A DNA stretch of 64,000 nt. Source: Chloroflexi bacterium TSY. Lineage in GTDB: Bacteria > Chloroflexota > Anaerolineae > Caldilineales > Caldilineaceae. Where the stretch lies: positions 93,417-157,416 of the forward strand of contig JAHBNG010000020.1 in the NCBI GenBank assembly GCA_019217005.1, given 5' to 3'. The notes beneath the pieces were generated by a model that was not told the DNA's origin, searched no databases, and saw only the letters and a program-made list of their open reading frames with translations. Within the stretch, counting starts at the first letter, position 1; the number at the start of each line of letters is the position of its first letter. Below are positions 35,984 to 45,294 of this stretch, piece by piece. A program made the translations under genes and the position numbers.

Positions 35984-36152
35984 GGCAGTGCTCAGTATAG
36001 ATGAACCTTTGTGTTTTCATATTTGATGTTGTCTCAATTCCGATTCTTACACAACAAGCGCGTCAAAACTGCGATATCTGCGGGAAAATCGACAACTGAA
36101 CCGGCTCTCGCTATCGCCTATTCATTGCATTTTCGCCATCAAATTTTTGAGG

Positions 36153-36429
36153 TAGTCTCAGTAGATCCAAATTCCTGAGGAGTCGCCATGCATGGCGCAG
36201 CGTTCTCTTACGCCGGTCACGGTCGAGTAGAGCCGCATTAGAGATTACACGCAGTAGGATTTCTCAGACGTAGAGCGTTCAAATGGCGAAAAAAGACGCA
36301 GTAGAGAATCTCGGACCATTTGGCACGCTCGAGTCTGTTTTGACTGAGAAATGCAGGATTATGTCTACTGCGTGTAATAGAGAATGCTCCCTCCGCGGAT
36401 AAAAAGCACATTTTGGATCGACTGAGTCT
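36153..36429. repeat. Miniature element family G, copy 2, with family H nested inside
   Basis: The ends TAGTCTCAGTAGATCCAAAT and TTTTGGATCGACTGAGTCT match the ends of 4237-4459. The centre holds the complete 134-bp family H element at 36245-36378. It is a nested insertion. Confidence 0.65.
36245..36378. repeat. Palindromic miniature element family H, copy 2 (134 bp)
   Basis: It is nearly identical to 20859-20993 in the opposite orientation and again runs between ATTACACGCAGTAG and CTACTGCGTGTAAT. On the right both copies are followed by ATAGAGAATG-like sequence, which may be part of the target preference. Confidence 0.85.
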
Positions 36430-36546
36430 GAGGAATTGTGTGGTTACCAGTTGGTTTGTTGGTTGGCGAACAAACGAGCAAACCAACAAACTATCCAACG
36501 TTTGCCCCACAAAACCCCAAAGAACCATATTTGATCACGAAGTATA

Positions 36547-38628
36547 TCATTCCCGATTGATGATTGGCAGAAACACCAACATGCGAAGGGGGTGTTGAAC
36601 GATTTTCTGTGTTGGGGGACTAATATTGCCGGCTACATCAAACGCTGCCAGCGAGAGAGTTGTCGATATCGTATCCGTGTAAGGTGTCCAGTGAAGGCGG
36701 TTGGTTGAACGCCAGTCATCGGTCGGTCGTGTCCAAACTTCAACGCGATCCCATGTCAGGTCCATTTCGCCCATCCACGTGACGCGAAACTCAATTCCTG
36801 CCGGTGCATCATGAATGTGAAAATCGACAGAGATGGGTTGGTAAGTAGGTTGGTCAATATTCTGACGAGTAAAATCGCTTAACCATATCTTGCGCAGACC
36901 AAGCAAGACCCGACCTTCCTGATCCGAAACGTCAAGCCTTGCAATCGGTTGATGCGGCAAAGCAACGTCCAGTAAAGAAGAGACAGGTTCACTGGACATA
37001 AGCCAGAAAAGGGCGCGGTAGCTCTGATTTGGCGGCAATACTCTTGTGTAAGGGCCATACCAGATGCCAGGACTATGAACTCCAGCCAAAGCACGCCAAG
37101 CGCGACCCTCGCTCGCCACTACGTCTGTGATGAGTTCACCACTGCCCAAATCGTGAAACAATGCTTCACCCTCCCACTGCCAGTTTAGATTGAGACCAAG
37201 TCGTGCATCCTCGGCAGCAGTGACGCGAACATATTCGCTTGGAGCAGCCAAAGTACCAGGCTCCAGGAAGATGGGTGCATCGGGTGGTTCTGTATCAACT
37301 GTTAACACAACCTGATCTTGTGACTCATCCCGAATCCACAGCTCAGTTGTCACCCGTTCTCCATTGCGCAGTGGCTCTGAGGGGAACCAGACCCCGGCGA
37401 AGCCATCCAAGTGAATTGACCCACTTCTGCTGCTGGAATTACGCGCGATGCGGAGCGTTGGTGTAAATGAGTCATGGGGTGTCAGAGTGCGCCAGGACAA
37501 GCCGCTCCCTTGCAGAAGGTTATTTGGAAGAAGATCGAGCAACCCCGCGTATGGCATTTTCAAGGTTGGCGTTGGCATCAATGCATTCTGCAGATGGATG
37601 TTTGTGTAGTAGTGGCCCAGAATCTGGCGATGACTGTGTCCGGCTGCGGCGCGACGTTGCGCACCCCATTGGCTCAAGCCATAGCCATGACCATTGCGTA
37701 GATCACCCAAGGTGAAAAGATCTGGCACAGCTTGGAGGTAGGAAACATTAATGTTTGTCAGGGTGGGATGACCGTTGTTGGCGCTATACATAGCCAATAT
37801 CGGACCATGTATTGGATCGTCGGCTGCGCTGAGATATTGCCCTTCGGTTTGGGCGACTGCGGCATCAGTTGAAGGGAAGCGTTGATCGCACATGACTTGA
37901 AAGTCGACCCAGTCGCTTACGTCAAAATCTGTGCGTCCAACCAGGATCTGGTTCCAGGCATAGGTGCGGGCAGCGACTGCTTGTGCCTTCAATGCCCCGC
38001 TTGGCCAGCTTGGCGGGACTTCAGCGGGAACGGAGCGCGCGACATACTCTTCGAAGGGAATCTCGTCTACTTGTCCAATCGGCCGCTCACGACAGCCGTT
38101 GGAGTGGTGATGGCGAACGCGGATGGTGGTGGGATAGGTTGGAGTTATCGTAATCTGGCTAGATGGCGCCGGTTTATTGTTTGTGGCGCGGAACAAACTG
38201 GGAGTTTGTTTTGCGGGTTTGAAGCGCAATGATTGGTCATTTGTCCATGCAGGTGAATGACCGGGGAAGCGGTTGAGCAACGTACCATCCATTGCATCGT
38301 AGAGGTGTATCTCGGCGAGATGACTGGTCTGGGTGCCAATCGGAACAACCGTGACGGCGACACTCTTTTTGTCCGGGCTGAGAAGCGGTTGACTCAAGTG
38401 TACGCCCGATTGTTCAAAGACGATGTGACCGTTTATGGTGAGACGGGAAGTGCCAGCAATGATATTTGTTTTAAAGTTAGCGACCTCTCGGTTCGTACCG
38501 ACATTCGTTTGGACGACACTCGCGTGTAATACCTGTTTAAAGCTTGTCAGATATGAGACGCCCAATAGCAAGGCAAGGAATAGAAATGAACTGCCACACG
38601 CGAGCCGACACAGGTATCTCGACTTCAT
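36547..38628 (-). CDS. Secreted SpoIID/LytB-domain protein
   Basis: A protein of about 693 residues with a hydrophobic N-terminal signal (FLFLALLLGVSYL). Residues about 190-345 form the SpoIID domain: IPFEEYVARSVPAEVPPSWP, LKAQAVAARTYAWNQIL, and GHGYGLSQWGAQ. In sporulating bacteria this domain cleaves peptidoglycan glycan strands; in Chloroflexota it occurs in secreted proteins and may modify the envelope. Beta-sandwich-like repeats follow, and the protein ends MLVFLPIINRE, a short tail seen also in other secreted proteins here. The ATG at 38628 overlaps the stop of the patatin gene by one base (TGATG), so translation is coupled. Confidence 0.85.
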   Translation of the reverse strand: MKSRYLCRLACGSSFLFLALLLGVSYLTSFKQVLHASVVQTNVGTNREVANFKTNIIAGTSRLTINGHIVFEQSGVHLSQPLLSPDKKSVAVTVVPIGTQTSHLAEIHLYDAMDGTLLNRFPGHSPAWTNDQSLRFKPAKQTPSLFRATNNKPAPSSQITITPTYPTTIRVRHHHSNGCRERPIGQVDEIPFEEYVARSVPAEVPPSWPSGALKAQAVAARTYAWNQILVGRTDFDVSDWVDFQVMCDQRFPSTDAAVAQTEGQYLSAADDPIHGPILAMYSANNGHPTLTNINVSYLQAVPDLFTLGDLRNGHGYGLSQWGAQRRAAAGHSHRQILGHYYTNIHLQNALMPTPTLKMPYAGLLDLLPNNLLQGSGLSWRTLTPHDSFTPTLRIARNSSSRSGSIHLDGFAGVWFPSEPLRNGERVTTELWIRDESQDQVVLTVDTEPPDAPIFLEPGTLAAPSEYVRVTAAEDARLGLNLNWQWEGEALFHDLGSGELITDVVASEGRAWRALAGVHSPGIWYGPYTRVLPPNQSYRALFWLMSSEPVSSLLDVALPHQPIARLDVSDQEGRVLLGLRKIWLSDFTRQNIDQPTYQPISVDFHIHDAPAGIEFRVTWMGEMDLTWDRVEVWTRPTDDWRSTNRLHWTPYTDTISTTLSLAAFDVAGNISPPTQKIVQHPLRMLVFLPIINRE

Positions 38629-39494
38629 CAATCGATGCTTCCAGTTTCAATGATTTGCCGTATCCGAGGCACCATATTGCGGGTTGCATCCGCGCCTGCT
38701 GTAACCAGATCCTTATATTTGTCCATTCCTGTAAAAAGTGAGACACCTTCGGGGATCTGCGGGCGTATGAGAAGATGGGGTGGTGTTTTCTGGAGAGAGG
38801 ACTCCGTGATGCGCGACATCATAAAGAGCGCTGTATGCCAGGCAACCTGAGCCATGGGAAGAATCGCCGGAAAATCGAAAGGCTTCTCTTGGGGCGGTTC
38901 TCCTGGAGAGTTAACGGCAAAAGAGGGCATTACGTCGACAGCAAAGACGACATCAGCACCGAGTTGAAAGGCGACGTCAACTGGCACATTGTTGAGAACA
39001 CCACCGTCGATCAAGTGACAGCTGTTCATTTCTACCGGCTTAAAAACACCTGGTACAGACATGGTGGCGCGCATGGCTTCGATCACGGAACCCTGCTGCA
39101 AAATAACTTCGCGCCCTGTCTCGAGATCAACTGCAGTCACTGCAAAGGAAATATCGAGATCCGAAAAATGAATATGACGACCCAAGAATTGATCCAGGTA
39201 AGCCAATATGCGGTCACCAGACAACATACTGTTCAGTCCGCCAGGCCAGGGATCAATCAGGCGGACAAAGTTTGAGAGATGGCTTAGTCGTTCGGCCTCT
39301 TCTTCGATCCGTTCGACCTTGGCTCCGCAGGCATATGCGCCACCGATCAATCCGCCCATGCTGGTGCCAGCGATAATATCGATAGGAAGATTCTCTTCGT
39401 TTAACACTTTGAGGACGCCGATGTGGGCAAGACCACGCATCCCACCACCACCAAGCGCCCAGCCGATACGCGGGTGTGATATTTTTTGCGACAT
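38628..39494 (-). CDS. Patatin-like phospholipase family protein
   Basis: A 288-residue patatin-type acyl hydrolase of the RssA/NTE-like bacterial group. ALGGGGMRGLAHIGVL is the oxyanion loop, IAGTSMGGLIGGAY contains the nucleophile serine (GTSMG), and HLIDGGVLNNVPVD contains the catalytic Asp (DGG). No signal peptide is evident. Such enzymes cleave phospholipids or lysophospholipids. It is the first gene of a two-gene operon with the SpoIID-domain protein, which suggests a shared link to the cell envelope. Length is normal. Confidence 0.88.
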   Translation of the reverse strand: MSQKISHPRIGWALGGGGMRGLAHIGVLKVLNEENLPIDIIAGTSMGGLIGGAYACGAKVERIEEEAERLSHLSNFVRLIDPWPGGLNSMLSGDRILAYLDQFLGRHIHFSDLDISFAVTAVDLETGREVILQQGSVIEAMRATMSVPGVFKPVEMNSCHLIDGGVLNNVPVDVAFQLGADVVFAVDVMPSFAVNSPGEPPQEKPFDFPAILPMAQVAWHTALFMMSRITESSLQKTPPHLLIRPQIPEGVSLFTGMDKYKDLVTAGADATRNMVPRIRQIIETGSID

Positions 39495-39686
39495 GGGTGT
39501 TTCTCGCTCAGAACACGCAAATCTTATTTTCCGATGCCAAAGGCGACACGCTCTTGAACACGCTCAGGGTCGTTTAACCTCAACAGGTATTCTGTCACAC
39601 GTCCCACAGCTGACAATGAAATGATTCTTCCGTTTGAAAACTGAAAGTGTTCGTCCACTCTTGTGTACGAGGATTAAATAAGGGTG

Positions 39687-40016
39687 TTAATGTGCTCCTG
39701 CCTTTAACATCGTAATCAGGTGATTGATCTTGACATATTCGTCAAGCTCCAACGATTCAGCTTCCGAAATTGTGTCCGCTCGATTCTTTTCAAGCAATTT
39801 GGTGACACGTGCCTGCATATCGGACGTTGGTTCAAAGTCGACAAGTTCTTAAGCAGATGGCTGGCTGCTTAAAAACTGAAGAATATAACGGTAAACTTCA
39901 TTGGGAACCGACGGCAAAGTGTCCAAACCGTGAGCCAGCACTTCTGGCAATCGATCTGGCACAGCAGATATCTGTTCAGCTAATGATTCTGGGACTTGAA
40001 GTCTGATTTCTACCAT
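39687..40016 (-). pseudogene. Small conserved protein gene with an in-frame stop
   Basis: The frame from ATG 40016 reads MVEIRLQVPESLAEQISAVP, ..., FLSSQPSA, then a TAA at 39849-39851, and continues in the same frame as ELVDFEPTSDMQARVTKLLE, ..., IKNHLITMLKAG-like text (INHLITMLKAGAH), ending at 39687. The C-terminal half looks like a short family of about 110 residues common in cyanobacteria and Chloroflexota next to small partners, often suspected to be antitoxins. GGAGGAGA sits 11 bases before the ATG, inside the end of the upstream gene. One base change made the stop. Confidence 0.55.
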
Positions 40017-40021
40017 AGAAG

Positions 40022-40252
40022 TTAGGTCTCCTCCGTCATATCAGGCGTTGACTTACAATCTGCAGAATTCCATGCGCTAACAATATCATATAAGATTACC
40101 ATTTCCAATTCTATGGCCCGTTTGACATCGGTCACAGCCCCGCTTATAATTCTTCTATCTTTTCCCCATGCTCTCTTGATCAACATAGTGTAACGAAGAG
40201 ACTCATTTTGAATCCAACCCCATACTATTTTATCTGATATGACAATGCTCAC
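40022..40252 (-). CDS. Small hypothetical protein, upstream partner of the broken gene
   Basis: The frame starts with GTG at 40252 and encodes 76 residues (SIVISDKIVWGWIQNESLRY, ..., ending CKSTPDMTEET). I do not recognise it. It is followed five bases later by the ATG of the small conserved protein, whose ribosome site lies in its last codons, as in toxin-antitoxin pairs. It is divergent from the ABC importer gene at 40307, with only 54 bases between starts. The ribosome site for the GTG is weak. It might be a toxin-like or unrelated short protein. Confidence 0.4.
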   Translation of the reverse strand: MSIVISDKIVWGWIQNESLRYTMLIKRAWGKDRRIISGAVTDVKRAIELEMVILYDIVSAWNSADCKSTPDMTEET

Positions 40253-40306
40253 AACTTTCTGTCACCAGTTGGGAGATGAGCACAACATCATCTTGAGGAG
40301 GAATCC

Positions 40307-42031
40307 ATGAATAACCGCAAGCAGGGCACAATGAATCGCACGATTTCGAGACGAACATTCTTGCATGTCGCCGGATTGGGTACGGCCGCCGCAGTTCTTG
40401 CTGCATGTGGCCCAGGTCAGATAGGCGGCGAGGCAGGCTTTTTTGATCTGGAAGCGCCTGTTGCAGTTCCAGAAGCTGTGGCCGAATCTGAGGCCATGGA
40501 AGCTGGCTTCATGCGTCCCGAAGGCACACCCAAGCGGAGTGGTATTGTCAAGACCGCCTTTGGGGTGACTGTTGCGCATTTCGACATTCATCAAGGCGGT
40601 GGTGCCCACGTATTGGGACATATGTATAATGGCTTGGTGCGCTATGACTTGACCGATGGGTTGCGCACCATCATACCGGATTTGGCGACAAGCTGGGAAG
40701 TTTCGGATGATGGTCTTACCTATACCTTTACTCTTCGCGAAGGGGTTCAGTATCACGATGGTGAGCCTTTTGGGGCCAAGGATGTGGTGGCGACCTTCAG
40801 CCGCATTCTCAATCCGCCCGAAGGAATTACCAGTCCGTTTCAGGGTGATCTCTCCATGGTCGATTCGGTTGAGGAGATCGATGACCTAACCGTACAGTTC
40901 AATCTCAATGCACCACGCTCCTATTTCTTGAATCTACTCAGCGCAACGAACTATGTGATCTATTCTAAGAAATCCTTGGAAGAAAACAATTTCGACTTGC
41001 GCGAGGTGGTGGCTCCTGGAACGGGTGCCTTTAAGTATGTCAACTACTTGACGGCTGAGAAGTGGGTTCTGGAACGAAATGAGAACTACTGGGACTCTGA
41101 GCTGCCCTATATTGACGGCGTGGAGATGATTCACGTCCCAGCCTGGTCTGATCGCGGCACCGCTGTCCTGACTGAACAAGCCAATATGTCTTGGAACGTG
41201 GCATTTGAGACCTGGGTTGAAGGAGAAAGTCGTGCTGATGAGATCGGTGTGAATAAATTGCCCGGTTTTGGTGCTTATTGGATTGTCTTTAACAACAACA
41301 AAGCACCCTTTGATGATCCTCGTGTGCGCCGCGCCGTTCATTTAGCCGTCAGCAAACAAGATATGATCAAGGCCTTCTCGACACAGGAGCAGATCAATTT
41401 GACCAGTTGGGTACCGCACGGAGACACCTATGCTACAGCGCACGAGCAACTTCTAGAAACTCCTGGCTACCGCGAGGACAAGAGCGAAGATATTGAGATG
41501 GCCAAGCAATTGCTGGCTGAGGCAGGCTATCCTGATGGAATCGACGATGTAGAACTGCTTGCTGCATCTGTTGCGCCCCACTCTGAGCTGTTGGCACCTG
41601 CTTTCCAAGATCAACTCAAACGAACGCTCAATATTAACGCCACGATTCGCGTCACAGAGCGTGCCTTGTTGAAGGATGAGCAGCGCAATGGCAACTTCCA
41701 AATCGTTCTCGATACCTATGGTCACAGCGTTTCTGACATTGCACCACGCGCAAACTTGTGGTGGAAGACTGGCGGTTCGCAAAATTTCAGCGGTTACTCA
41801 AACCCAGATTTTGACGCTTTACTTGAGCAGATCGAATCTGAGCTAGATGTCGATTCACGCGCCGAAATGATTGCTCAGGCGCAAGCGATGCTGGATGAGA
41901 ATCCGCCTTGGTACCTTATTGGTTACACTTTCCACTTGCCGATGTGGCGTAGTTATGTAAAGGGAGTCTCGCTGGACAATCGACTCTTCACCGAATGGGG
42001 CCGTTTCGAAACAATATGGCTGGATCAGTAG
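40307..42031 (+). CDS. ABC transporter substrate-binding lipoprotein, peptide/nickel type (SBP family 5)
   Basis: A 574-residue protein. SRRTFLHVAGLGTAAAVLAA is a Tat-like signal, followed by CG of the lipobox. The mature part shows the family-5 plan: YNGLVRYDL, DLATSWEVSDDGLTYTFTLR, GVQYHDGEPFGAKDVVATF, FNNNKAPFDDPRVRRAVHLA and, near the end, GYSNPDFDALLEQIES. Such proteins bind oligopeptides, oligosaccharides or metals. GAGGAGGAATCC precedes the ATG. Permease genes follow at 42274 and 43248; an inverted-repeat element (42035) and a terminator-like hairpin (42153) separate them, which would give more binding protein than permease. Confidence 0.9.
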   Translation: MNNRKQGTMNRTISRRTFLHVAGLGTAAAVLAACGPGQIGGEAGFFDLEAPVAVPEAVAESEAMEAGFMRPEGTPKRSGIVKTAFGVTVAHFDIHQGGGAHVLGHMYNGLVRYDLTDGLRTIIPDLATSWEVSDDGLTYTFTLREGVQYHDGEPFGAKDVVATFSRILNPPEGITSPFQGDLSMVDSVEEIDDLTVQFNLNAPRSYFLNLLSATNYVIYSKKSLEENNFDLREVVAPGTGAFKYVNYLTAEKWVLERNENYWDSELPYIDGVEMIHVPAWSDRGTAVLTEQANMSWNVAFETWVEGESRADEIGVNKLPGFGAYWIVFNNNKAPFDDPRVRRAVHLAVSKQDMIKAFSTQEQINLTSWVPHGDTYATAHEQLLETPGYREDKSEDIEMAKQLLAEAGYPDGIDDVELLAASVAPHSELLAPAFQDQLKRTLNINATIRVTERALLKDEQRNGNFQIVLDTYGHSVSDIAPRANLWWKTGGSQNFSGYSNPDFDALLEQIESELDVDSRAEMIAQAQAMLDENPPWYLIGYTFHLPMWRSYVKGVSLDNRLFTEWGRFETIWLDQ

Positions 42032-42034
42032 GCA

Positions 42035-42109
42035 GTGTGTCCCAAAGTGTGTAAATGGATCAGGTTCTCTGACTAAGCAGTCTCCATTTACACACTTTGT
42101 GGTACACAC
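42035..42109. repeat. Miniature inverted-repeat element family E, copy 2
   Basis: GTGTGTCCCAAAGTGTGTAA pairs with TTACACACTTTG and GGTACACAC at the right. The element begins three bases after the stop of the binding-protein gene. Confidence 0.8.
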
Positions 42110-42152
42110 TCGATCAGTAAGAACTCGATCTATCGTTCGTTGGTTAGCACGT

Positions 42153-42186
42153 GAGGTCGCAGTTGAACAGCTACTGCGACCTCTTT
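42153..42186 (+). terminator. Intrinsic-terminator-like hairpin between binding-protein and permease genes
   Basis: GAGGTCGCAGT and ACTGCGACCTC form an 11-bp perfect stem with a 9-base loop, followed by TTTG. It may partly stop transcription before the permease genes. Confidence 0.6.
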
Positions 42187-42273
42187 GTCACTCTGTCCGA
42201 TTGTAACACTCACCAGATAGTTAGCCAGCAGTAGACGAATCTTCTTTTTTCCTGTCACAGTCAAGGTAGGACG

Positions 42274-43233
42274 ATGTATAAATACATCCTTAGACGCCTC
42301 GTTATTAGCATTCCAACCATCATTGGCATCACTATCCTCATCTTTATCGCCATGCGCATCATTCCTGGCGACCCATTGCAGCTTATTGTCGTTGAAGGAC
42401 AGGGTGCTTATGTGCTGAGCGAAGAAGAATTACAAGCGGCGCGCGCCAGCTTGGGATTGGATAAACCCTATCACATTCAATATCTGGATTGGATGAAGGA
42501 TGTGGTCAGTGGCGATTTGGGGCGCTCCTTTTGGACACACGAGCCGATTAGCGCTCTAATCTCTAGGCGCGGTCCCATCAGCGCGCAGATTGCCATAATG
42601 GCCGTTATCTTCTCGTGGATAGTTGGGGTGCCCATTGGAATGTTGAGTGCTCTGTGGCGAAATTCTTTGGCGGACTATCTATCGCGGGTCGGTGTCACCA
42701 TCTTTATTGCTGTCCCTAGCTTTTGGCTTGGTCTGGTCTTTGTCCTCTTCACCGTCCTCTTTTTTAGTTGGCGTCCTCCCTTAACGATCATTCATTTCAG
42801 AGACGATCCAATCGGGAATCTGATGATGACGGGATTGCCTGCATTAGCATTGGGGCTAGGGCTGGCAGCAGGAATTGCCCGCTTTGCTCGCGCCTCGGCT
42901 TTAGAAGTTTTGTATGAGGATTATGTTCGCACTGCACATGCAAAGGGGTTGGGCGAAAAGCTGTTGGTCTGGCGACATGTCTTCAAAAATGCCATGTTGC
43001 CCGTCATTACCGCCTCTGGTCTAGCATTGGGCGGTCTGCTTGGTGGAGCCGTATCAGTGGAGAAAGCCTTTGGTGTGCCGGGTTTGGGGACACTGCTCGT
43101 ACAGGGACTCACAGAGCGAGATTGGTCGCTAATCCAGAATTTAGTTCTCATTTATGGGCTGATCTTTGTGTTGATTAATCTCATTGTGGACATTAGCTAT
43201 GCTTTGTTTGATCCACGTATACGATATGAATAG
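42274..43233 (+). CDS. ABC transporter permease, DppB/OppB type
   Basis: A 319-residue inner-membrane permease with six predicted helices. It begins MYKYILRRLVISIPTIIGIT, typical of this type, with FIAMRIIPGDPL, a loop with SFWTHEPISALI, and a cytoplasmic EAA-like loop YVRTAHAKGLGEKLLVWRHV that contacts the ATPase. It pairs with the DppC-type permease two bases downstream, and with the binding protein upstream. The ATPase genes (DppD/DppF type) are not in the window. Function: peptide, glycan or similar import. Confidence 0.9.
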   Translation: MYKYILRRLVISIPTIIGITILIFIAMRIIPGDPLQLIVVEGQGAYVLSEEELQAARASLGLDKPYHIQYLDWMKDVVSGDLGRSFWTHEPISALISRRGPISAQIAIMAVIFSWIVGVPIGMLSALWRNSLADYLSRVGVTIFIAVPSFWLGLVFVLFTVLFFSWRPPLTIIHFRDDPIGNLMMTGLPALALGLGLAAGIARFARASALEVLYEDYVRTAHAKGLGEKLLVWRHVFKNAMLPVITASGLALGGLLGGAVSVEKAFGVPGLGTLLVQGLTERDWSLIQNLVLIYGLIFVLINLIVDISYALFDPRIRYE

Positions 43234-43247
43234 GAATGATCGCCTTC

Positions 43248-44165
43248 ATGGCCTCAACTAGTCAGACCCAACAACCCACGCCGCAAACGATGGCGTTGGA
43301 GACAAAATTTGGGAAAGAAAGCTGGCAAGCGATTACTCATTTTGTCCGCTCGTCCCCCATCGGTGCGATCTCGGTGCTGTTTTGGTTATTGATGATTGTT
43401 ATAGCGCTGTTTGCCCCTGCCTTGGCTCCCCACGACCCGCTTGAGGCTAATTATGGACTCATTCGTACAGGACCGACAGCTGAAAATATTTTGGGAACAG
43501 ATGACTTGGGGCGAGATGTGCTGAGCCGCATCATCTATGGGGCGCGCATCACGTTGATTGTGGCCATTACGGCTGTATTTATCGGCGATTTGTTGGGATT
43601 TCTCTGGGGCGTCATTAGCGGCTACTTGGGGGGACGAGTCGATATTGTCAGTCAACGGATTGTTGAGATTCTGATGTCGTTTCCAGCCCTGATTTTGGCA
43701 CTACTGCTTTTGGTTGCGCTTGGTTCTGGCTTATCGACAGTCATTATTGCCATTGCCGTCACTCGTGTTCCTTCAGCGACGCGCATCACGCGCGCGGTGG
43801 TCTTGTCGATCAAAGAGACCTCCTATGTTGAGGCGGCCAAAATGGTGGGTGCTTCGCAATGGCGCATCATGCGTCAGCATATTGCACCACAATGTATCGC
43901 ACCAATTCTCGTGATCGCTTCGCTGCATCTGGGTGCGGCGATCTTTGCTGAATCGGCCCTGAGTTTCCTGGGTCTGGGAATTCCGCCACCATCACCAAGC
44001 TGGGGGAATATGTTGGGGGGTGTGTTGGCGGCAGCCTTTCGACCGCCCTGGTGGCTCGTTATCTTTCCCGGTATCGCCATTACCCTCGCGATCCTAACAG
44101 CAAATCTCGTTGGCGATGCACTGCGCGATTATCTTGATCCCAAGTTGAGGCAGCGCATTGACTAA
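43248..44165 (+). CDS. ABC transporter permease, DppC/OppC type
   Basis: A protein of about 305 residues that pairs with the preceding permease. The N-terminal cytoplasmic part and first helix (LFWLLMIVIALFAPALAPHD), the family tract NILGTDDLGRDVLSRIIYGA, the EAA loop SYVEAAKMVGASQWRIMRQH and FLGLGIPPPSPSWGNML are characteristic. I prefer the ATG at 43248 to the one at 43236, because AGGA lies directly before the latter without spacing. The product completes the membrane part of the importer. Confidence 0.9.
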   Translation: MASTSQTQQPTPQTMALETKFGKESWQAITHFVRSSPIGAISVLFWLLMIVIALFAPALAPHDPLEANYGLIRTGPTAENILGTDDLGRDVLSRIIYGARITLIVAITAVFIGDLLGFLWGVISGYLGGRVDIVSQRIVEILMSFPALILALLLLVALGSGLSTVIIAIAVTRVPSATRITRAVVLSIKETSYVEAAKMVGASQWRIMRQHIAPQCIAPILVIASLHLGAAIFAESALSFLGLGIPPPSPSWGNMLGGVLAAAFRPPWWLVIFPGIAITLAILTANLVGDALRDYLDPKLRQRID

Positions 44166-44245
44166 TTACATCGTAAACTAAATAATACGATATTTTTTGC
44201 CATAAACAAACCTCTTCTCAAGCGGAAGCGGTTGGACAGAGCCGA

Positions 44246-44309
44246 CCTTTCCGGAAGAGGGCAAGAGTCGTTGGGTATTCGAGACGATTTCTGCCCTCTT
44301 CCGGAAAGG
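44246..44309 (+). terminator. Long hairpin after the importer operon
   Basis: CCTTTCCGGAAGAGGGCA and TGCCCTCTTCCGGAAAGG are perfect 18-bp inverted copies around a 28-base loop, followed by TTTTG. It could be the operon terminator or a miniature element. The rest of 44166-44497 shows no gene. Confidence 0.55.
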
Positions 44310-44497
44310 TTTTGCCCACTTTAGCGCAAAAGTGTTGGGAAAACATCACTCACATGTCAAATCCCGATACCACAAATCAGCCATATACTCTCCACAAAAT
44401 CTCTGTGTTCTTTTCAGTCCGTGGGGAACTCTAATCTTCTCGATCAGTTCTGAAACCGTTCTGTCTTATCACAACATTGCAAAAAGGGAACCAACCA

Positions 44498-45151
44498 ATG
44501 TCCGAACTCCCCGTCTACGACTTTCGCACAGACATAAAAAACCTGTTAGTCACGCCCCAAATTCGAGCACGCTTTCTGAAAATGGCCGTTGGCCAATTCA
44601 ATCAAGGTCACACCCATGATCTAGGGCACGAAATCTTTCTCATCTTACAGGGTCAAGCTGAATTTAACATTGATGGCAAAAAAGCGACCCTTGGCCCTGG
44701 TCAGCTTTGTGTTGCCTTAACGGATGAATGGCACTCGGTGGAAAATGTAGGCGACGAAGAAGTCATTATGTATCTCTCGGTGACACCGCACGTACAACCG
44801 ACCCACACGATGTGGAACGAAGATGGCACAAAAAAACCGCCGCGTTTCGTAGTCAATACGGCCTACGACGTCGAACCTGACCGCACCACACCGACTGCGG
44901 AAATCCTTGACAAATGTTTGGCGGCATCGGAGACCTTCGCACAAGCCGCGCAGGCTCATTCGGAGACAATGCGTGAGCAGGCTGAGGCAGCCAAAGCAGC
45001 TTCGTCTCAAGGGAATCAAGAGGCAGTCAACCAGGCGCGTAATGCAATGTGGGACGCGCTCTCCAACGTCTACAGCACCCTTGCAGAGTTTAGCGATGCC
45101 TGGAACGAGTTTGGCTCGCGCACAGTCGATGAGGAATATTCACGAAGTTAA
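44498..45151 (+). CDS. Cupin-domain protein with C-terminal helical tail
   Basis: About 217 residues. The first half is a single cupin barrel with metal ligands in GHTHDLGHEIFLILQG (His38, His40, Glu45) and a later DEWHSVENVGDEE tract (fourth ligand His). The second half is Ala/Glu/Gln-rich and helical, probably a coiled coil. Cupins are sugar-binding or metal-dependent enzymes (isomerase, dioxygenase, oxalate decarboxylase); the reaction cannot be assigned. AAAGGGA lies 8 bases before the ATG. It stands between two ABC importer gene groups. Confidence 0.75.
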   Translation: MSELPVYDFRTDIKNLLVTPQIRARFLKMAVGQFNQGHTHDLGHEIFLILQGQAEFNIDGKKATLGPGQLCVALTDEWHSVENVGDEEVIMYLSVTPHVQPTHTMWNEDGTKKPPRFVVNTAYDVEPDRTTPTAEILDKCLAASETFAQAAQAHSETMREQAEAAKAASSQGNQEAVNQARNAMWDALSNVYSTLAEFSDAWNEFGSRTVDEEYSRS

Positions 45152-45154
45152 CTT

Positions 45155-45238
45155 GATGCCAATAGCCACATCATTTAAACTTCGGACAATCGTCCCTCGC
45201 TAAAAAATAGTCTGATTGTCCGAAGTTTAAGTGGCGTC
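45155..45238. repeat. Miniature element family F, copy 2
   Basis: It has the same GATGCC...TTTAAACTTCGGACAA and CCGAAGTTTAAGTGGCGTC ends as 28546-28633. It begins three bases after the stop of the cupin gene. Confidence 0.75.
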
Positions 45239-45294
45239 TCTATTAGGCAAAGTTCTGTTATACCCAAATAACCCTTACGAGGAGGAAAGCGAAC

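Noticed and set aside
36238..36528. 96-codon minus-strand frame containing ITRSRHNPAFLSQ-like text
   Set aside because: It is a translation of the family H palindromic element; the same text occurs at the other copy.
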